A stretch of DNA of 64,000 nt from NCBI GenBank assembly GCA_963763365.1, contig CAVXOE010000016.1, forward strand, positions 1 through 64,000. Direction: 5' to 3'. Positions 17,668-26,310 of this stretch are shown piece by piece (positions within the stretch are counted from its first letter, which is position 1; every line of letters begins with the position of its first letter). Under the pieces are notes generated by a model. The model had not been told where the DNA came from. It made no database searches and saw only the letters and a program-made list of their open reading frames with translations. Source of the stretch: VAZQ01 sp963763365. Lineage in GTDB: Bacteria > Pseudomonadota > Alphaproteobacteria > Rhizobiales > Xanthobacteraceae. A program made the translations under genes and the position numbers.

Positions 17668-18710
17668 CGGTCGTGGCCAAGCCGGCAAAACCGCAACCTG
17701 CGCGCGACGGTCAGCCGACCGGCAAGGGCGTGCAGACGGTGCGTGTGACGCCGGACGAATCCGGCATGCGGCTCGACCGGTTCTTCGAGGCGCGCTTTCC
17801 GGGACTTTCGTTCTCCCACATCCAGCGCATCATCCGGAAGGGCGAGGTGCGCGTCGACGGCAAGCGCGCACAGCCCAAGGACCGGTTGCGGGCCGGCCAG
17901 GCGGTGCGCATCCCGCCGCTCCAGCTCGACGCGCCCAAGCTCGGCGACAACGCGACCGAGACGCAAAAGAACCGCGCGTTCATCAAGTCGATCACGCTCT
18001 ACGAGGACGACGACGTCCTGGTGCTGAACAAACCGATGGGGCTTGCGGTGCAGGGCGGCTCCGGCACCAAGCGGCATCTCGACGGCATGCTGGACGCGCT
18101 GCGGGACGCGCAGGGCCAGCGCCCGCGTCTGGTGCACCGGCTCGACAAGGACACTTCCGGCTGCCTGCTGGTGGCAAAGACGCGCTTTGCGGCGACCGCG
18201 CTCGCCAAGACCTTCCGCACACGCTCGGCGCGCAAGATCTACTGGGCGCTGGTCGCCGGCGTGCCGAAGCCCCGGCAGGGCCGCATCTCCACGTTCCTCG
18301 CCAAGGAGGAGCGCGAGGACGACTCGTTCATGCGCATCGCCCGCCATGGCGAGAAAGGCGCGACCCACGCGGTGACCTATTATGCGGTGGTCGAGACTGC
18401 CGCGCAGACGCTTGCCTGGGTCTCGCTCAAGCCGGTGACCGGCCGCACCCACCAGTTGCGCGCGCACATGGCGCATATCGGCCACCCGATCGTCGGAGAC
18501 CCGAAGTATTTCTCGATCGAGAACTGGGAACTGCCGGGCGGTATCCAGAACCGGCTGCATCTGCTTGCCCGCCGCATCGTTGTGCCGCATCCGCGTGGCG
18601 GCACGATCGATGCGACTGCGCCGCTGCCGCCACATATGCAGCAATCCTGGAACCTACTCGGCCTTGATGCCGCGCGCTACGATCCGATCGAGGATGCGCC
18701 GGAGGAATAG
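17664..18710 (+). CDS. RluC/RluD-family pseudouridine synthase
   Basis: Converts specific uridines of 23S rRNA to pseudouridine. 348 aa. Residues ~33-90 are an S4 RNA-binding domain (MRLDRFFEARFPGLSFSHIQRIIRKGEVRVDGKR). The catalytic domain has LYEDDDVLVLNKPMGLAVQGG, RLVHRLDKDTSGCLLVAKT with the active Asp in HRLDKDTSG, and PVTGRTHQLRAHMAHIGHPIVGD. Probably RluC by order and length, but RluD is not excluded. ATG 17664 is chosen over the longer frame because it forms the ATGA junction. Confidence 0.92.
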   Translation: MTVVAKPAKPQPARDGQPTGKGVQTVRVTPDESGMRLDRFFEARFPGLSFSHIQRIIRKGEVRVDGKRAQPKDRLRAGQAVRIPPLQLDAPKLGDNATETQKNRAFIKSITLYEDDDVLVLNKPMGLAVQGGSGTKRHLDGMLDALRDAQGQRPRLVHRLDKDTSGCLLVAKTRFAATALAKTFRTRSARKIYWALVAGVPKPRQGRISTFLAKEEREDDSFMRIARHGEKGATHAVTYYAVVETAAQTLAWVSLKPVTGRTHQLRAHMAHIGHPIVGDPKYFSIENWELPGGIQNRLHLLARRIVVPHPRGGTIDATAPLPPHMQQSWNLLGLDAARYDPIEDAPEE

Positions 18711-18806
18711 GCGCCGGTGCATGAAGCTCGGTTTATGACGACGAGTTGAGAGGCCTTGGCGTGCGCAAGGTCCATGATTAGCTCCTGGGTCTCAGAGGAG
18801 GCTGAC

Positions 18807-19130
18807 ATGGGTCGGATCGCGCGGGTCTGCCTTGTGATGGCCAGTGGTAGCTTGCTGATCTCCCAAGCGGTGAGCGCAGTTCGGGCGCAGGTGCCCGGGC
18901 TCCTACCGCCCCCCGATCTGCAGAATCGTATCCCAGCGCCTTTACCGCCGCCGCCCAAGCCGCTGGCCGTGCCGCTTGGCGAGAAGCCGCCGCAGCCGGG
19001 GGTCTACCAGCCGCCGCGGCTCAACACCCACAGCGACCGCACCACCCGCTGCGTGCAGCAAGGTAGCAACGCGGGACTGCGCGGGCCGCAGCTTGACAGC
19101 TACACGCGCGATTGCGCCAACGCGAACTGA
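18807..19130 (+). CDS. Small proline-rich exported protein
   Basis: 107 aa from ATG 18807, chosen for the AGAGGAGG site seven bases upstream. Signal peptide LVMASGSLLISQAVSAVRAQ. The mature part begins PGLLPPPDLQNRIPAPLPPPPKPLAVPLG, then a short Cys pair (TTRCVQQG, RDCAN). No known domain is recognised. Similar short proline-rich periplasmic proteins are common in Bradyrhizobium relatives. Confidence 0.65.
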   Translation: MGRIARVCLVMASGSLLISQAVSAVRAQVPGLLPPPDLQNRIPAPLPPPPKPLAVPLGEKPPQPGVYQPPRLNTHSDRTTRCVQQGSNAGLRGPQLDSYTRDCANAN

Positions 19131-19172
19131 ACGCCGGTTGGCGATTGCCCGGTCGGGGCGTTCGTTTGCCGC

Positions 19173-19206
19173 TTGACAGGCAACCAAATGGTTGCATATT
19201 GTGGCC
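19173..19206 (+). promoter_or_regulatory. ArsR promoter with overlapping operator
   Basis: A perfect -35 TTGACA (19173-19178) is followed 16 bases later by CATATT (19195-19200) as -10. The spacer is filled by a 7-2-7 inverted repeat, GCAACCA-AA-TGGTTGC (19180-19195). A dimeric winged-helix repressor bound here would block RNA polymerase, as expected for self-regulation of the next gene. The predicted transcription start falls at or beside ATG 19207, so the message may be leaderless. Confidence 0.72.
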
Positions 19207-19521
19207 ATGGATGCGGTGTTCAAGGCGCTTGCCGACGCGAGCAGGCGCGAACTGCTCGATCGCCTGTGCGCGGAGAACGGCCAGACGCTGGCCGAGCTTT
19301 GCGTCCGTCTCGGCATGACGCGGCAGGCGGTGAGCAAGCATCTGGCGATTCTGGAAGGCGCGAACCTCGTCGCCACAGTGCGGCGCGGACGCGAGAAGCT
19401 GCACTACCTCAATCCGGTGCCGATCCACGACATCGCCGAGCGCTGGATCGGCAAATTCGAACGCTCCCGCCTGCAGGCGTTGAGCGACCTGAAGAAAAAC
19501 CTGGAGGCGAAGAATGAGTAA
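19207..19521 (+). CDS. ArsR-family transcriptional regulator
   Basis: 104 aa from ATG 19207. Winged helix: FKALADASRRELLDRL, TLAELCVRLGMTRQAVSKHLAILEGANLVATVRRGREKLHYLNPVPI. No Cys-rich metal site (CxCxxC absent), so it is the type paired with SRPBCC proteins rather than an arsenic sensor. There is no ribosome-binding site before the ATG. It overlaps the next gene by 8 bases. Likely represses its own operon through the operator at 19180-19195. Confidence 0.9.
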   Translation: MDAVFKALADASRRELLDRLCAENGQTLAELCVRLGMTRQAVSKHLAILEGANLVATVRRGREKLHYLNPVPIHDIAERWIGKFERSRLQALSDLKKNLEAKNE

Positions 19522-19963
19522 GTCGAGCTTCGTTTACGTCACCTTCATCCGCACGACGCCGGAGAAACTGTGGTCGGCGCTGATCAGCCCGGAGTTCACC
19601 AGGCAATATTGGTTCGGCACGCATCAGGAGAGCGATTGGAAGGCCGGTTCGCCGTGGAAGCTCGTGTTCGCCGACGGACGGGTCGCGGATGCGGGCGAGG
19701 TTGTCGAAATCGATCCACCCAGGCGTCTCGTGCTCAAGTGGCGCAACGAATTCAAGCCGGAGCTCAAGGCCGAAGGCTATTCGCGCTGCACGATCGAGCT
19801 CGAGCCGACGGGCGGAGTGGTGAAGCTGATCGTCACTCACGCCATCGACCACTCCGACTCGAAACTCATCGAGGCCGTCTCCGGTGGCTGGCCACTTATC
19901 CTGTCGAACCTCAAATCGCTGCTCGAAACCGGCGAACTGGCCTTGGCATCCAAGCCGGGATGA
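19514..19963 (+). CDS. SRPBCC (AHSA1-type) protein
   Basis: 149 aa with the START-like AHSA1 fold: FVYVTFIRTTPEKLWSALISPEFTRQYWFG at residues 5-34, then GRVADAGEVVEIDPPRRLVLKWRNEF, and GGWPLILSNLKSLLETG at the C-terminal helix. Such proteins bind small hydrophobic ligands; the ligand here is unknown. Translationally coupled to the ArsR gene. Confidence 0.88.
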   Translation: MSKSSFVYVTFIRTTPEKLWSALISPEFTRQYWFGTHQESDWKAGSPWKLVFADGRVADAGEVVEIDPPRRLVLKWRNEFKPELKAEGYSRCTIELEPTGGVVKLIVTHAIDHSDSKLIEAVSGGWPLILSNLKSLLETGELALASKPG

Positions 19964-20000
19964 TCGGGAATAGAGCTGGTTTGGAGGAGAGGGTACGCGC

Positions 20001-20531
20001 GTGATCGACGTCGCCAAGTTCAAGCCGAAGACGGTCTACGTCATCTACATCGCAACGACGCCGGAGAAGGTCTGGCAGGCGCTGACCGATGGCGCTTTCA
20101 GCGGGCAATACTTCTTCGGCTTCGCGGTCGACCTCGAGCCGACGATCGGCGGCAGGTTCCTGATGCACTATCCGGACGGTCGCGTGCACGCGCGCGGGGA
20201 AGTCGTCGCGTGGGACCCGCCGCGGCGCCTTGCCATGACGTGGCTGATCGAGGGCATGGGCGAGTATGACCAGTTGCCGGAATGCCTGGTCGCCTACGAT
20301 GTCGAACCCTCCGGCGCAAGCGTCAAGGTCACGATGACGGAGTCGCACTCATGGGATGTGCCGGAGGCGATCCTGTCCGGCGGTCGCATGGGTTGGCCGA
20401 AGGTCATGTCTAGTCTCAAAAGCGTGCTTGAGACCGGCAAGCCGTTATCGACAAAGTCGGAAGGCCCACCGCCGGAGATGGCCGAAGCGGTGCGGCGGGC
20501 CGCGGCCGAGAAGCCGTGGCTCGAAGGGTGA
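20001..20531 (+). CDS. Second SRPBCC (AHSA1-type) protein
   Basis: 176 aa from GTG 20001 with GGAGAGGG upstream. Paralogue of the preceding protein: VYVIYIATTPEKVWQALTDGAFSGQYFFG, GRVHARGEVVAWDPPRRLAMTWLIEG, GRMGWPKVMSSLKSVLETG. The C-terminal ~25 residues (GPPPEMAEAVRRAAAEKPW) are extra. Tandem duplication inside the ArsR operon. Confidence 0.88.
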   Translation: MIDVAKFKPKTVYVIYIATTPEKVWQALTDGAFSGQYFFGFAVDLEPTIGGRFLMHYPDGRVHARGEVVAWDPPRRLAMTWLIEGMGEYDQLPECLVAYDVEPSGASVKVTMTESHSWDVPEAILSGGRMGWPKVMSSLKSVLETGKPLSTKSEGPPPEMAEAVRRAAAEKPWLEG

Positions 20532-20794
20532 CGGCTATCGCAAGCGGGCGTTGATCTTTTTCCAGCGCCGCCCGTGAGGGGTTGGCGTGCTGACCTGCCG
20601 TGTTACTCTGTCTTGTGCAATTGCAAAGTACGGGCGAAGCATGCGAATTCTCGGAATGGTAAAAGGTGCAAAGAGGCCGTTGCGGCCCGCCGCGTCTGCG
20701 GACCCAGAGCGGCCAATCCTGCGTCTCCGCTCAATCAGGCGAGGGCGCCGCGTTGCATGGTGGCAAGCTCGATCCCTCACGTGCGGATTTTCCG

Positions 20795-21064
20795 ATGTCC
20801 ATTGAGCATCGTCCGGGGACTCTCATGCGTCGTCCACACCAGCGGGTGGGCGCGGTTTCGATTCTGGCGACCGCGGCGGGAGCGCTGGCGCTCGGCGCGG
20901 CGGCCATCGGCGCAGTTGCGATCGGCCGGATGGTGATCGGAGAGATCGTGGCGAAGAAGGTGCGCTTGCGCTCGCTCGAGGTCGACGAATTGACGGTCAA
21001 GCGTCTGCGAGTGCTCGAAGACGGGCGTGACGAGGAAGCAAGTTCTAGCGCAGCGCCGCGTTGA
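20795..21064 (+). CDS. Small glycine/alanine-patterned membrane protein
   Basis: 89 aa from ATG 20795; ATG 20825 is an alternative. The middle (VSILATAAGALALGAAAIGAVAIGRMVIG) is a run of small residues with Gly every five or so positions, and continues into KKVRLRSLEVDELTVKRLRVLE. This AIG-x-x-AIG then RLRSLEVDEL pattern recurs in conserved alphaproteobacterial hypotheticals and may form a short repeat solenoid rather than a plain helix. Convergent with korB, overlapping its 3' end by 20 bases. Confidence 0.6.
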   Translation: MSIEHRPGTLMRRPHQRVGAVSILATAAGALALGAAAIGAVAIGRMVIGEIVAKKVRLRSLEVDELTVKRLRVLEDGRDEEASSSAAPR

Positions 21065-22100
21065 TCTTTTCCAGCGCCGCCGAGCCCGGGCACAGCTCCT
21101 TCTCGGAGAGCGAGTTGAGCGGCGCCTCGACCGTGTTGAAATGTTGGTGCAGGTCTTCCGGCTCGCGATCGACGTAGAGGAGACCGGTCACCACCTGACC
21201 CATCGCCGAGTGCTTCTGCAGGAAGCTCATGGCGCCCAGCCGGTCGTGCGGATCGTAGTCGGCGGCGACCTTCTTGAGGACAAGCCGCGAGCCGTCGTGC
21301 TGCTCGACGATTTCCACCGAGCCCGGCGCATAGTCGACCGCGATCGGCGCACGGCCGGTGATGAAGTCGAGCCGATTCACCGCCTCGTTATGCTCGCGCA
21401 CATAGTCGAAGCTCTTGGTCGAACCCTCGTGATTGTTGAAGGCAACGCAGGGCGAGATCACGTCGATCAGGGCTGCACCTTCGTGTTCGATCGCAGCCTT
21501 GATCAGCGGCACGAGCTGCTCTTTGTCACCCGAGAACGAGCGCGCCACGAAAGTCGCGCCAAGCTGTAGCGCCATCGCCACGAGGTCGATCGAGTTGTCG
21601 GCGTTGACCACGCCGCGCTTGCTCTTCGAGCCGCGGTCGGCAGTAGCGGAGAACTGCCCCTTGGTGAGACCGTAGACCCCGTTGTTCTCGACGATGTAGA
21701 CCATATTGACGCCGCGCCGCATGGCGTGGGCGAACTGGCCGAATCCGATCGAGGCGGTGTCGCCGTCGCCCGAAATGCCGAGATAGATCAGGTCGCGGTT
21801 CGCCAGATTGGCGCCGGTGAGCACCGACGGCATGCGGCCGTGCACGGAATTGAAGCCGTGCGAGGCGTTGAGGAAATAGTCGGTGGTCTTGGACGAGCAG
21901 CCGATGCCGGAAATCTTCGCCACCCGGTGCGGCTCGATCGCGAGCTCGAAGCAGGCTTCGATGACCGAGGCGGTGATCGAGTCGTGGCCGCAGCCGGCGC
22001 ACAGCGTCGAAATCTTGCCTTCGTAATCGCGGTGCGTGAAGCCGAGCTCATTCTTCGGCAGCGCCGGATGGTGGAATTTGGGCTTAGTGATGTAGGTCAT
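21045..22100 (-). CDS. korB: 2-oxoacid:ferredoxin oxidoreductase beta subunit (KorB-like)
   Basis: Thiamine-diphosphate subunit of a CoA-dependent 2-oxoacid (probably 2-oxoglutarate) oxidoreductase that reduces ferredoxin. 351 aa. CAGCGH (residues ~34-39) and GCSSK (~67-71) with a later Cys are the 4Fe-4S ligand pattern; GDGDTASIG...NNGVYGLTKGQ binds thiamine diphosphate and Mg. Follows korA on the same strand with a 119-base gap that holds a REP-like repeat. The exact substrate is inferred. Confidence 0.9.
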   Translation of the reverse strand: MTYITKPKFHHPALPKNELGFTHRDYEGKISTLCAGCGHDSITASVIEACFELAIEPHRVAKISGIGCSSKTTDYFLNASHGFNSVHGRMPSVLTGANLANRDLIYLGISGDGDTASIGFGQFAHAMRRGVNMVYIVENNGVYGLTKGQFSATADRGSKSKRGVVNADNSIDLVAMALQLGATFVARSFSGDKEQLVPLIKAAIEHEGAALIDVISPCVAFNNHEGSTKSFDYVREHNEAVNRLDFITGRAPIAVDYAPGSVEIVEQHDGSRLVLKKVAADYDPHDRLGAMSFLQKHSAMGQVVTGLLYVDREPEDLHQHFNTVEAPLNSLSEKELCPGSAALEKINAALR

Positions 22101-22123
22101 GGGCTTGGCGGTCTCTTTCCGGT

Positions 22124-22206
22124 GTCATGCCCGCGCAAGCGGGCATCCAGCCTTCTGAACGATCGCGCTCGAGCTGACTGGATCGTCCGCTTTCGCGGAC
22201 GATGAC
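22124..22206 (-). repeat. REP-like palindrome between korA and korB
   Basis: Imperfect palindrome: GTCATGCCCGCGCAAGCGGGCATCCAG at the left and CTGGAT...GGACGATGAC at the right, each half also folding on itself (GCCCGC/GCGGGC; TCCGC/GCGGA). Located within the kor transcription unit. Confidence 0.7.
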
Positions 22207-22219
22207 AACCCTTCTCTTC

Positions 22220-24067
22220 TCACGACACCACCTTGCGCAGCGGGGTGACCTTGAGCGCTTCAAGGTGGTCGCCGATGGCGCGCGCGATGAAGCGCGCGGT
22301 GATCGGCGTGCCGTCGTAATGCAGGATCGGAACGATCCGCGCGGGGTCGATGCCGCACTCGTTGATGATGAGCGAGCGCAACTGCCCGTCGCGATTCTGC
22401 TCGACCACAAACACGAAGTCGTGGTCGTCGATGAAATCAGGCACGTCCTGATGGAACGGGAACGCCCGCACGCGCAGCATGTCGAGCGGCCGGCCCTTCG
22501 CCTCGATCATGCCGATCGCCTCGTCCATCGGCGGGCTCGACGAGCCATAATAGATCACGCCGTATTTCGAAGGCTTGTCGGCGTTGCGGCGGACCGGGCG
22601 CGGCACGAGATGCTTGGCGGTCTCGAACTTGCGCAACAGCCGCTGCATGTTGTCGGCGTAGGGCGCGCCTTCCTCGGTGTAGCGCGCATAACGGTCGCGT
22701 GACGTGCCGCGGGTGAAGAACGAGCCCTTGACCGGATGTGTGCCCGGATAGGTGCGGTAGGGGATGCCATCGCCGTCGACATCGAGATAGCGGCCGAAGT
22801 CCTTGCCGGCTTCGAGTGCGGCGGCGGTCATGACCTTGCCGCGGTCGTACTTGCGGCTGTCGTCCCACTTGAGCGGGCGGCAGAGGCGGTGGTTCATGCC
22901 GATCTCGAGCTCGAGCATGACGAACACCGGCGTCTGCAGTCGGTCGGCGAGATCAAAGGCCTGGGCGCCGAACTCGAAGGCTTCGGCCGGGTCTTCCGGG
23001 AACAGAAGGACGTGCTTGGTGTCGCCGTGCGACGCGTAGGCGCAGCTCAGGACGTCGGACTGCTGCGTGCGCGTCGGCATGCCGGTCGAGGGGCCGGCGC
23101 GCTGGACGTCGAATACCACCGCGGGGATTTCGGCGAAGTACGCTAGTCCCAAAAACTCCTGCATCAGCGAAATGCCGGGGCCCGAGGTGGCCGTGAAGGC
23201 CCGCGCGCCGTTCCAGGCCGCGCCGATGACGATGCCGATCGAGGCCAGTTCGTCCTCGCCTTGCACGATCGCGACCTTGTTGCGCTTGGTCTCGGGATCG
23301 ACGCGCAGCCGCTGGGCATAGGCGGTGAAAGCGTCGGCCAGCGAGGAGGAGGGCGTGATCGGGTACCAGGCGCAGACAGTCGCGCCGCCATAGAGCGCGC
23401 CCAGCGCCGCGGCGGCGTTGCCCTCGATGAAGATGCGGTCGCCGACCGCGTTGGCGCGCTTGAGCCTGAGCCCGATCGGGCATTGCAGGTTCGCGAGCGC
23501 CCAGTCGCGGCCGAGATGAAACGCGTGCTTGTTGGCGTCGAGCAGCTTCTCTTTCGTCTTGTATTGCTCGCCGATCAGCTTCTCGATCTCGGCCACCTCC
23601 ATGTCGAGCAGAGCCGAGAGCGCGCCGAGATAGATGATGTTCTTGAACAACTGCCGTTGGCGCGGATCGGTGTATTCGCGATTGCAGATCGCCGTCAGCG
23701 GCACGCCGATGACGGAGATATCGTCGCGGAATTTCGAGGCCGGCATCGGCTTGGTCGAATCGTAGAACAAATAGCCGCCGGGTTCGATCGAGGCGACATC
23801 CTTGTCCCAGGTCTGCGGATTCATCGCGACCATGAGATCGGTGCCGCCGCGCGCGCCGAGATGCCCCGCCTCCGAGACGCGGACCTCGTACCAGGTGGGA
23901 AGCCCCTGGATGTTGGAGGGGAAGATGTTGCGCGGCGCGCACGGAATGCCCATGCGCAGGATCGAGCGCGCGAACATCTCGTTGGCACTCGCGGAGCCCG
24001 ATCCGTTGACGTTGGCGAACCGAACGACGAAGTCGTTTACGCTGCTGATCGGGCTGCTACTCGGCAT
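22220..24067 (-). CDS. korA: 2-oxoacid:ferredoxin oxidoreductase, fused gamma-alpha subunit (KorA-like)
   Basis: 615 aa. Residues ~10-200 are the gamma-type domain (NDFVVRFANVNGSGSASANEMFARSI, LPTWYEVRVSEAGHLGARGG). Residues ~215-600 are the pyrimidine-binding and domain II parts of the alpha subunit: GNAAAALGALYGGATVCAWYPITPSSSLADAF, FTATSGPGISLMQEFLGLAYFAEIPAVVFDVQRAGPSTGMPTRTQQSD. Acts with korB in the cytoplasm. Its ATG lies 31 bases inside the end of the upstream flavoprotein gene, so translation is coupled. Confidence 0.9.
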   Translation of the reverse strand: MPSSSPISSVNDFVVRFANVNGSGSASANEMFARSILRMGIPCAPRNIFPSNIQGLPTWYEVRVSEAGHLGARGGTDLMVAMNPQTWDKDVASIEPGGYLFYDSTKPMPASKFRDDISVIGVPLTAICNREYTDPRQRQLFKNIIYLGALSALLDMEVAEIEKLIGEQYKTKEKLLDANKHAFHLGRDWALANLQCPIGLRLKRANAVGDRIFIEGNAAAALGALYGGATVCAWYPITPSSSLADAFTAYAQRLRVDPETKRNKVAIVQGEDELASIGIVIGAAWNGARAFTATSGPGISLMQEFLGLAYFAEIPAVVFDVQRAGPSTGMPTRTQQSDVLSCAYASHGDTKHVLLFPEDPAEAFEFGAQAFDLADRLQTPVFVMLELEIGMNHRLCRPLKWDDSRKYDRGKVMTAAALEAGKDFGRYLDVDGDGIPYRTYPGTHPVKGSFFTRGTSRDRYARYTEEGAPYADNMQRLLRKFETAKHLVPRPVRRNADKPSKYGVIYYGSSSPPMDEAIGMIEAKGRPLDMLRVRAFPFHQDVPDFIDDHDFVFVVEQNRDGQLRSLIINECGIDPARIVPILHYDGTPITARFIARAIGDHLEALKVTPLRKVVS

Positions 24068-25840
24068 TTGTCATCCGCGTGAGTCATATCGATGAGATAT
24101 TTCTTCATGTCCCAGGCGCCGGTCGGGCAGCGTTCGGCGCACAGTCCGCAGTGCAGGCACACGTCCTCGTCCTTCACCATGACGCGGCCGGTCTTGAGGT
24201 CGTTGGCGACGTAGAGGTCCTGCGTGGGGTTCTTGGCGGGGGCCTTGAGCCGCGTGCGCAGGTCTGCTTCATCGCCGTTTTGCGTGAAGGTGATGCAGTC
24301 CATCGGGCAGATGTCGACGCAGGCGTCGCACTCGATGCAGAGCGAAGACGTGAAGACCGTCTGTACGTCGCAATTGAGGCAGCGGTGCGCCTCCTTGAGC
24401 GCCGTATCGAGGTCGAAGCCGAGTTCGACTTCGGCCTTGATGTCGCGCAGCGCCACCACCTTGTCGCGCAGCGGCACCCGGTAGCGCTTGTCGGGCGCGA
24501 TATCGTTGTCGTAGCTCCACTCGTGGATACCCATCTTCTGGCTGACGATGTCGACCATCGGCACCGGGCGATCGTTGACGTCCTCGCCGCTGCAGAACTT
24601 GTCGATCGAGAGCGCGGCCTCGTGGCCGTGCGCCACCGCCCAGATGATGTTCTTCGGGCCGAACGCCGCGTCGCCGCCGAAGAACACCTTCGGGTTGGTC
24701 GACTGCATGGTCGTCGTGTCGACCTTGGGCATGTCCCACTTGTCGAATTCGATTCCGATGTCGCGTTCGATCCAGGGGAAGGCGTTCTCCTGTCCGACCG
24801 CGACCAGCACGTCGTCGCAGGGGAAGAGTTCCTCCGGCTCACCGGTCGGCACCAAATTGCGGCGGCCCTTGGCGTCGTATTCGGCTTTGACCTTTTCGAA
24901 GGTCATGCCGGTCAGGCGGCCGTTCTCGTGGATGAAGGCCTTCGGCACGAGGTAGTTGTGGATCGGGATATCCTCGTGCATGGCGTCCTCCTTCTCCCAG
25001 GGGGACGCCTTCATCTCCTCGAAGCCCGAGCGCACGATCACGCGCACGTCCTCGCCGCCAAGCCGGCGCGACGAGCGGCAGCAGTCCATCGCGGTGTTGC
25101 CGCCGCCCAGACACGATTACGCGCTTGCCGATCTTGTTGATGTGACCGAACGAGACCGACGAGAGCCAGTCGATGCCGATATGGATATGGGCCTTGGCTT
25201 CCTCGCGGCCGGGGACGTCGAGGTCGCGTCCGCGCGGCGCGCCGGAGCCGACGAAGACTGCATCCCAATTGTCCGCCAGCAGCGCCTTGAGGCTGTCGAT
25301 GCGCTGGCCGCCGCGGAACTCGATGCCGAGATTGAGGATGTAGTCGCATTCTTCGTCGATGATCGACTCCGGCAGGCGAAAGCGCGGGATCTGCGTGCGG
25401 ATCATGCCGCCGGCCTTGGGATCCTGATCGATCACCACGCACGTATAGCCGAGCGGTGCGAGGTCGCGCGCGACCGCCAGCGACGCTGGCCCGCCGCCGA
25501 CCAGCGCGATGCGTTTGCCGTTCTTATGCTGGACCGGCCGGGGAAGGCGGCCGCGGATGTCGTCCTTGTAGTCGGCGGCGACGCGCTTGAGGCGGCAGAT
25601 CGCGACCGGCTCTTTTTCCACGCGCACGCGCCGGCAGGCCGGCTCGCACGGGCGGTCGCACGTGCGGCCCAGAATCCCGGGGAACACGTTGGAGCGCCAG
25701 TTGATCATGTACGCGTCGCTGTAGCGGCCCGCAGCGATCAGCCGGATGTACTCGGGAACCGGTGTGTGCGCGGGACAGGCCCACTGACAATCCACGACCT
25801 TGTGGAAATAGTCCGGCGCCGCAATGTCGGTATTTTTCAT
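24037..25840 (-). CDS. GltD-like flavoprotein with C-terminal 4Fe-4S ferredoxin domain (one frameshift)
   Basis: About 600 aa when rebuilt. The N-terminal part has the GltD Fe-S region (CQWACPAHTPVPEY, GRTCDRPCEPACRR) and the first FAD motif IALVGGGPASLAVARDLA. The second nucleotide motif, KRVIVLGGGNTAMDCC, is split near 25105 by one extra base, so the rest is in another frame. Then GGDAAFGPKNIIWAVAHGHEAA, and two ferredoxin clusters, CIECDACVDICPMDC and CLHCGLCAERCPTG. By context it may move electrons between NAD(P)H and the ferredoxin of KorAB; that role is inferred. ATG 25840 has GAGGAG upstream. Confidence 0.87.
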
Positions 25841-26310
25841 GGACTCCTCTGCACGCACGCCTGCCGCGCTGCCCTGAGAACCCCGCGCGAGGCAAGTGTC
25901 GGCCGACCTTCCCGTTGTTACTTGTTCGACTTGTAACCCGTCGAATCCGGCGCGGATACTAGTTTAGGGGGGCTCGAAATTCCAACCAATACCTTCATGA
26001 TAACAAGATATTGCACGTGGTCGTTTTAGTGGCGGTGCATCACGAATGTGCGCCGCAGTCATCACATAAAGTTTCCATGTGCAACAATGTCGCCGATCCG
26101 GTAAAATATTGAAACTTAATGGATTTTTGCTCTGGTAGGACAGTGGCGATCGTTTGCCGTGATTGTGCGTTGCGCACTCCGCTGGCATCATCATTCAAGG
26201 TACGTTGCGATGCACAATGAACGGCAGCGTGGCTTGCGACGATACTGCCGCGCGCGGACGTTGCACGATCGAACAGCATCGCCCCATGCTTGAAACCCGC
26301 CTTTGAAACC
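25841..26310. other. Intergenic region without a convincing gene
   Basis: About 470 bases between the divergent flavoprotein and ATP12 genes. The part from 25970 to 26200 is clearly richer in A and T than the rest of the window (for example around 26098-26125). Short frames on both strands lack ribosome sites and known motifs. It must hold the promoters of both flanking genes, but no clear -35/-10 pair was fixed. Confidence 0.5.
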
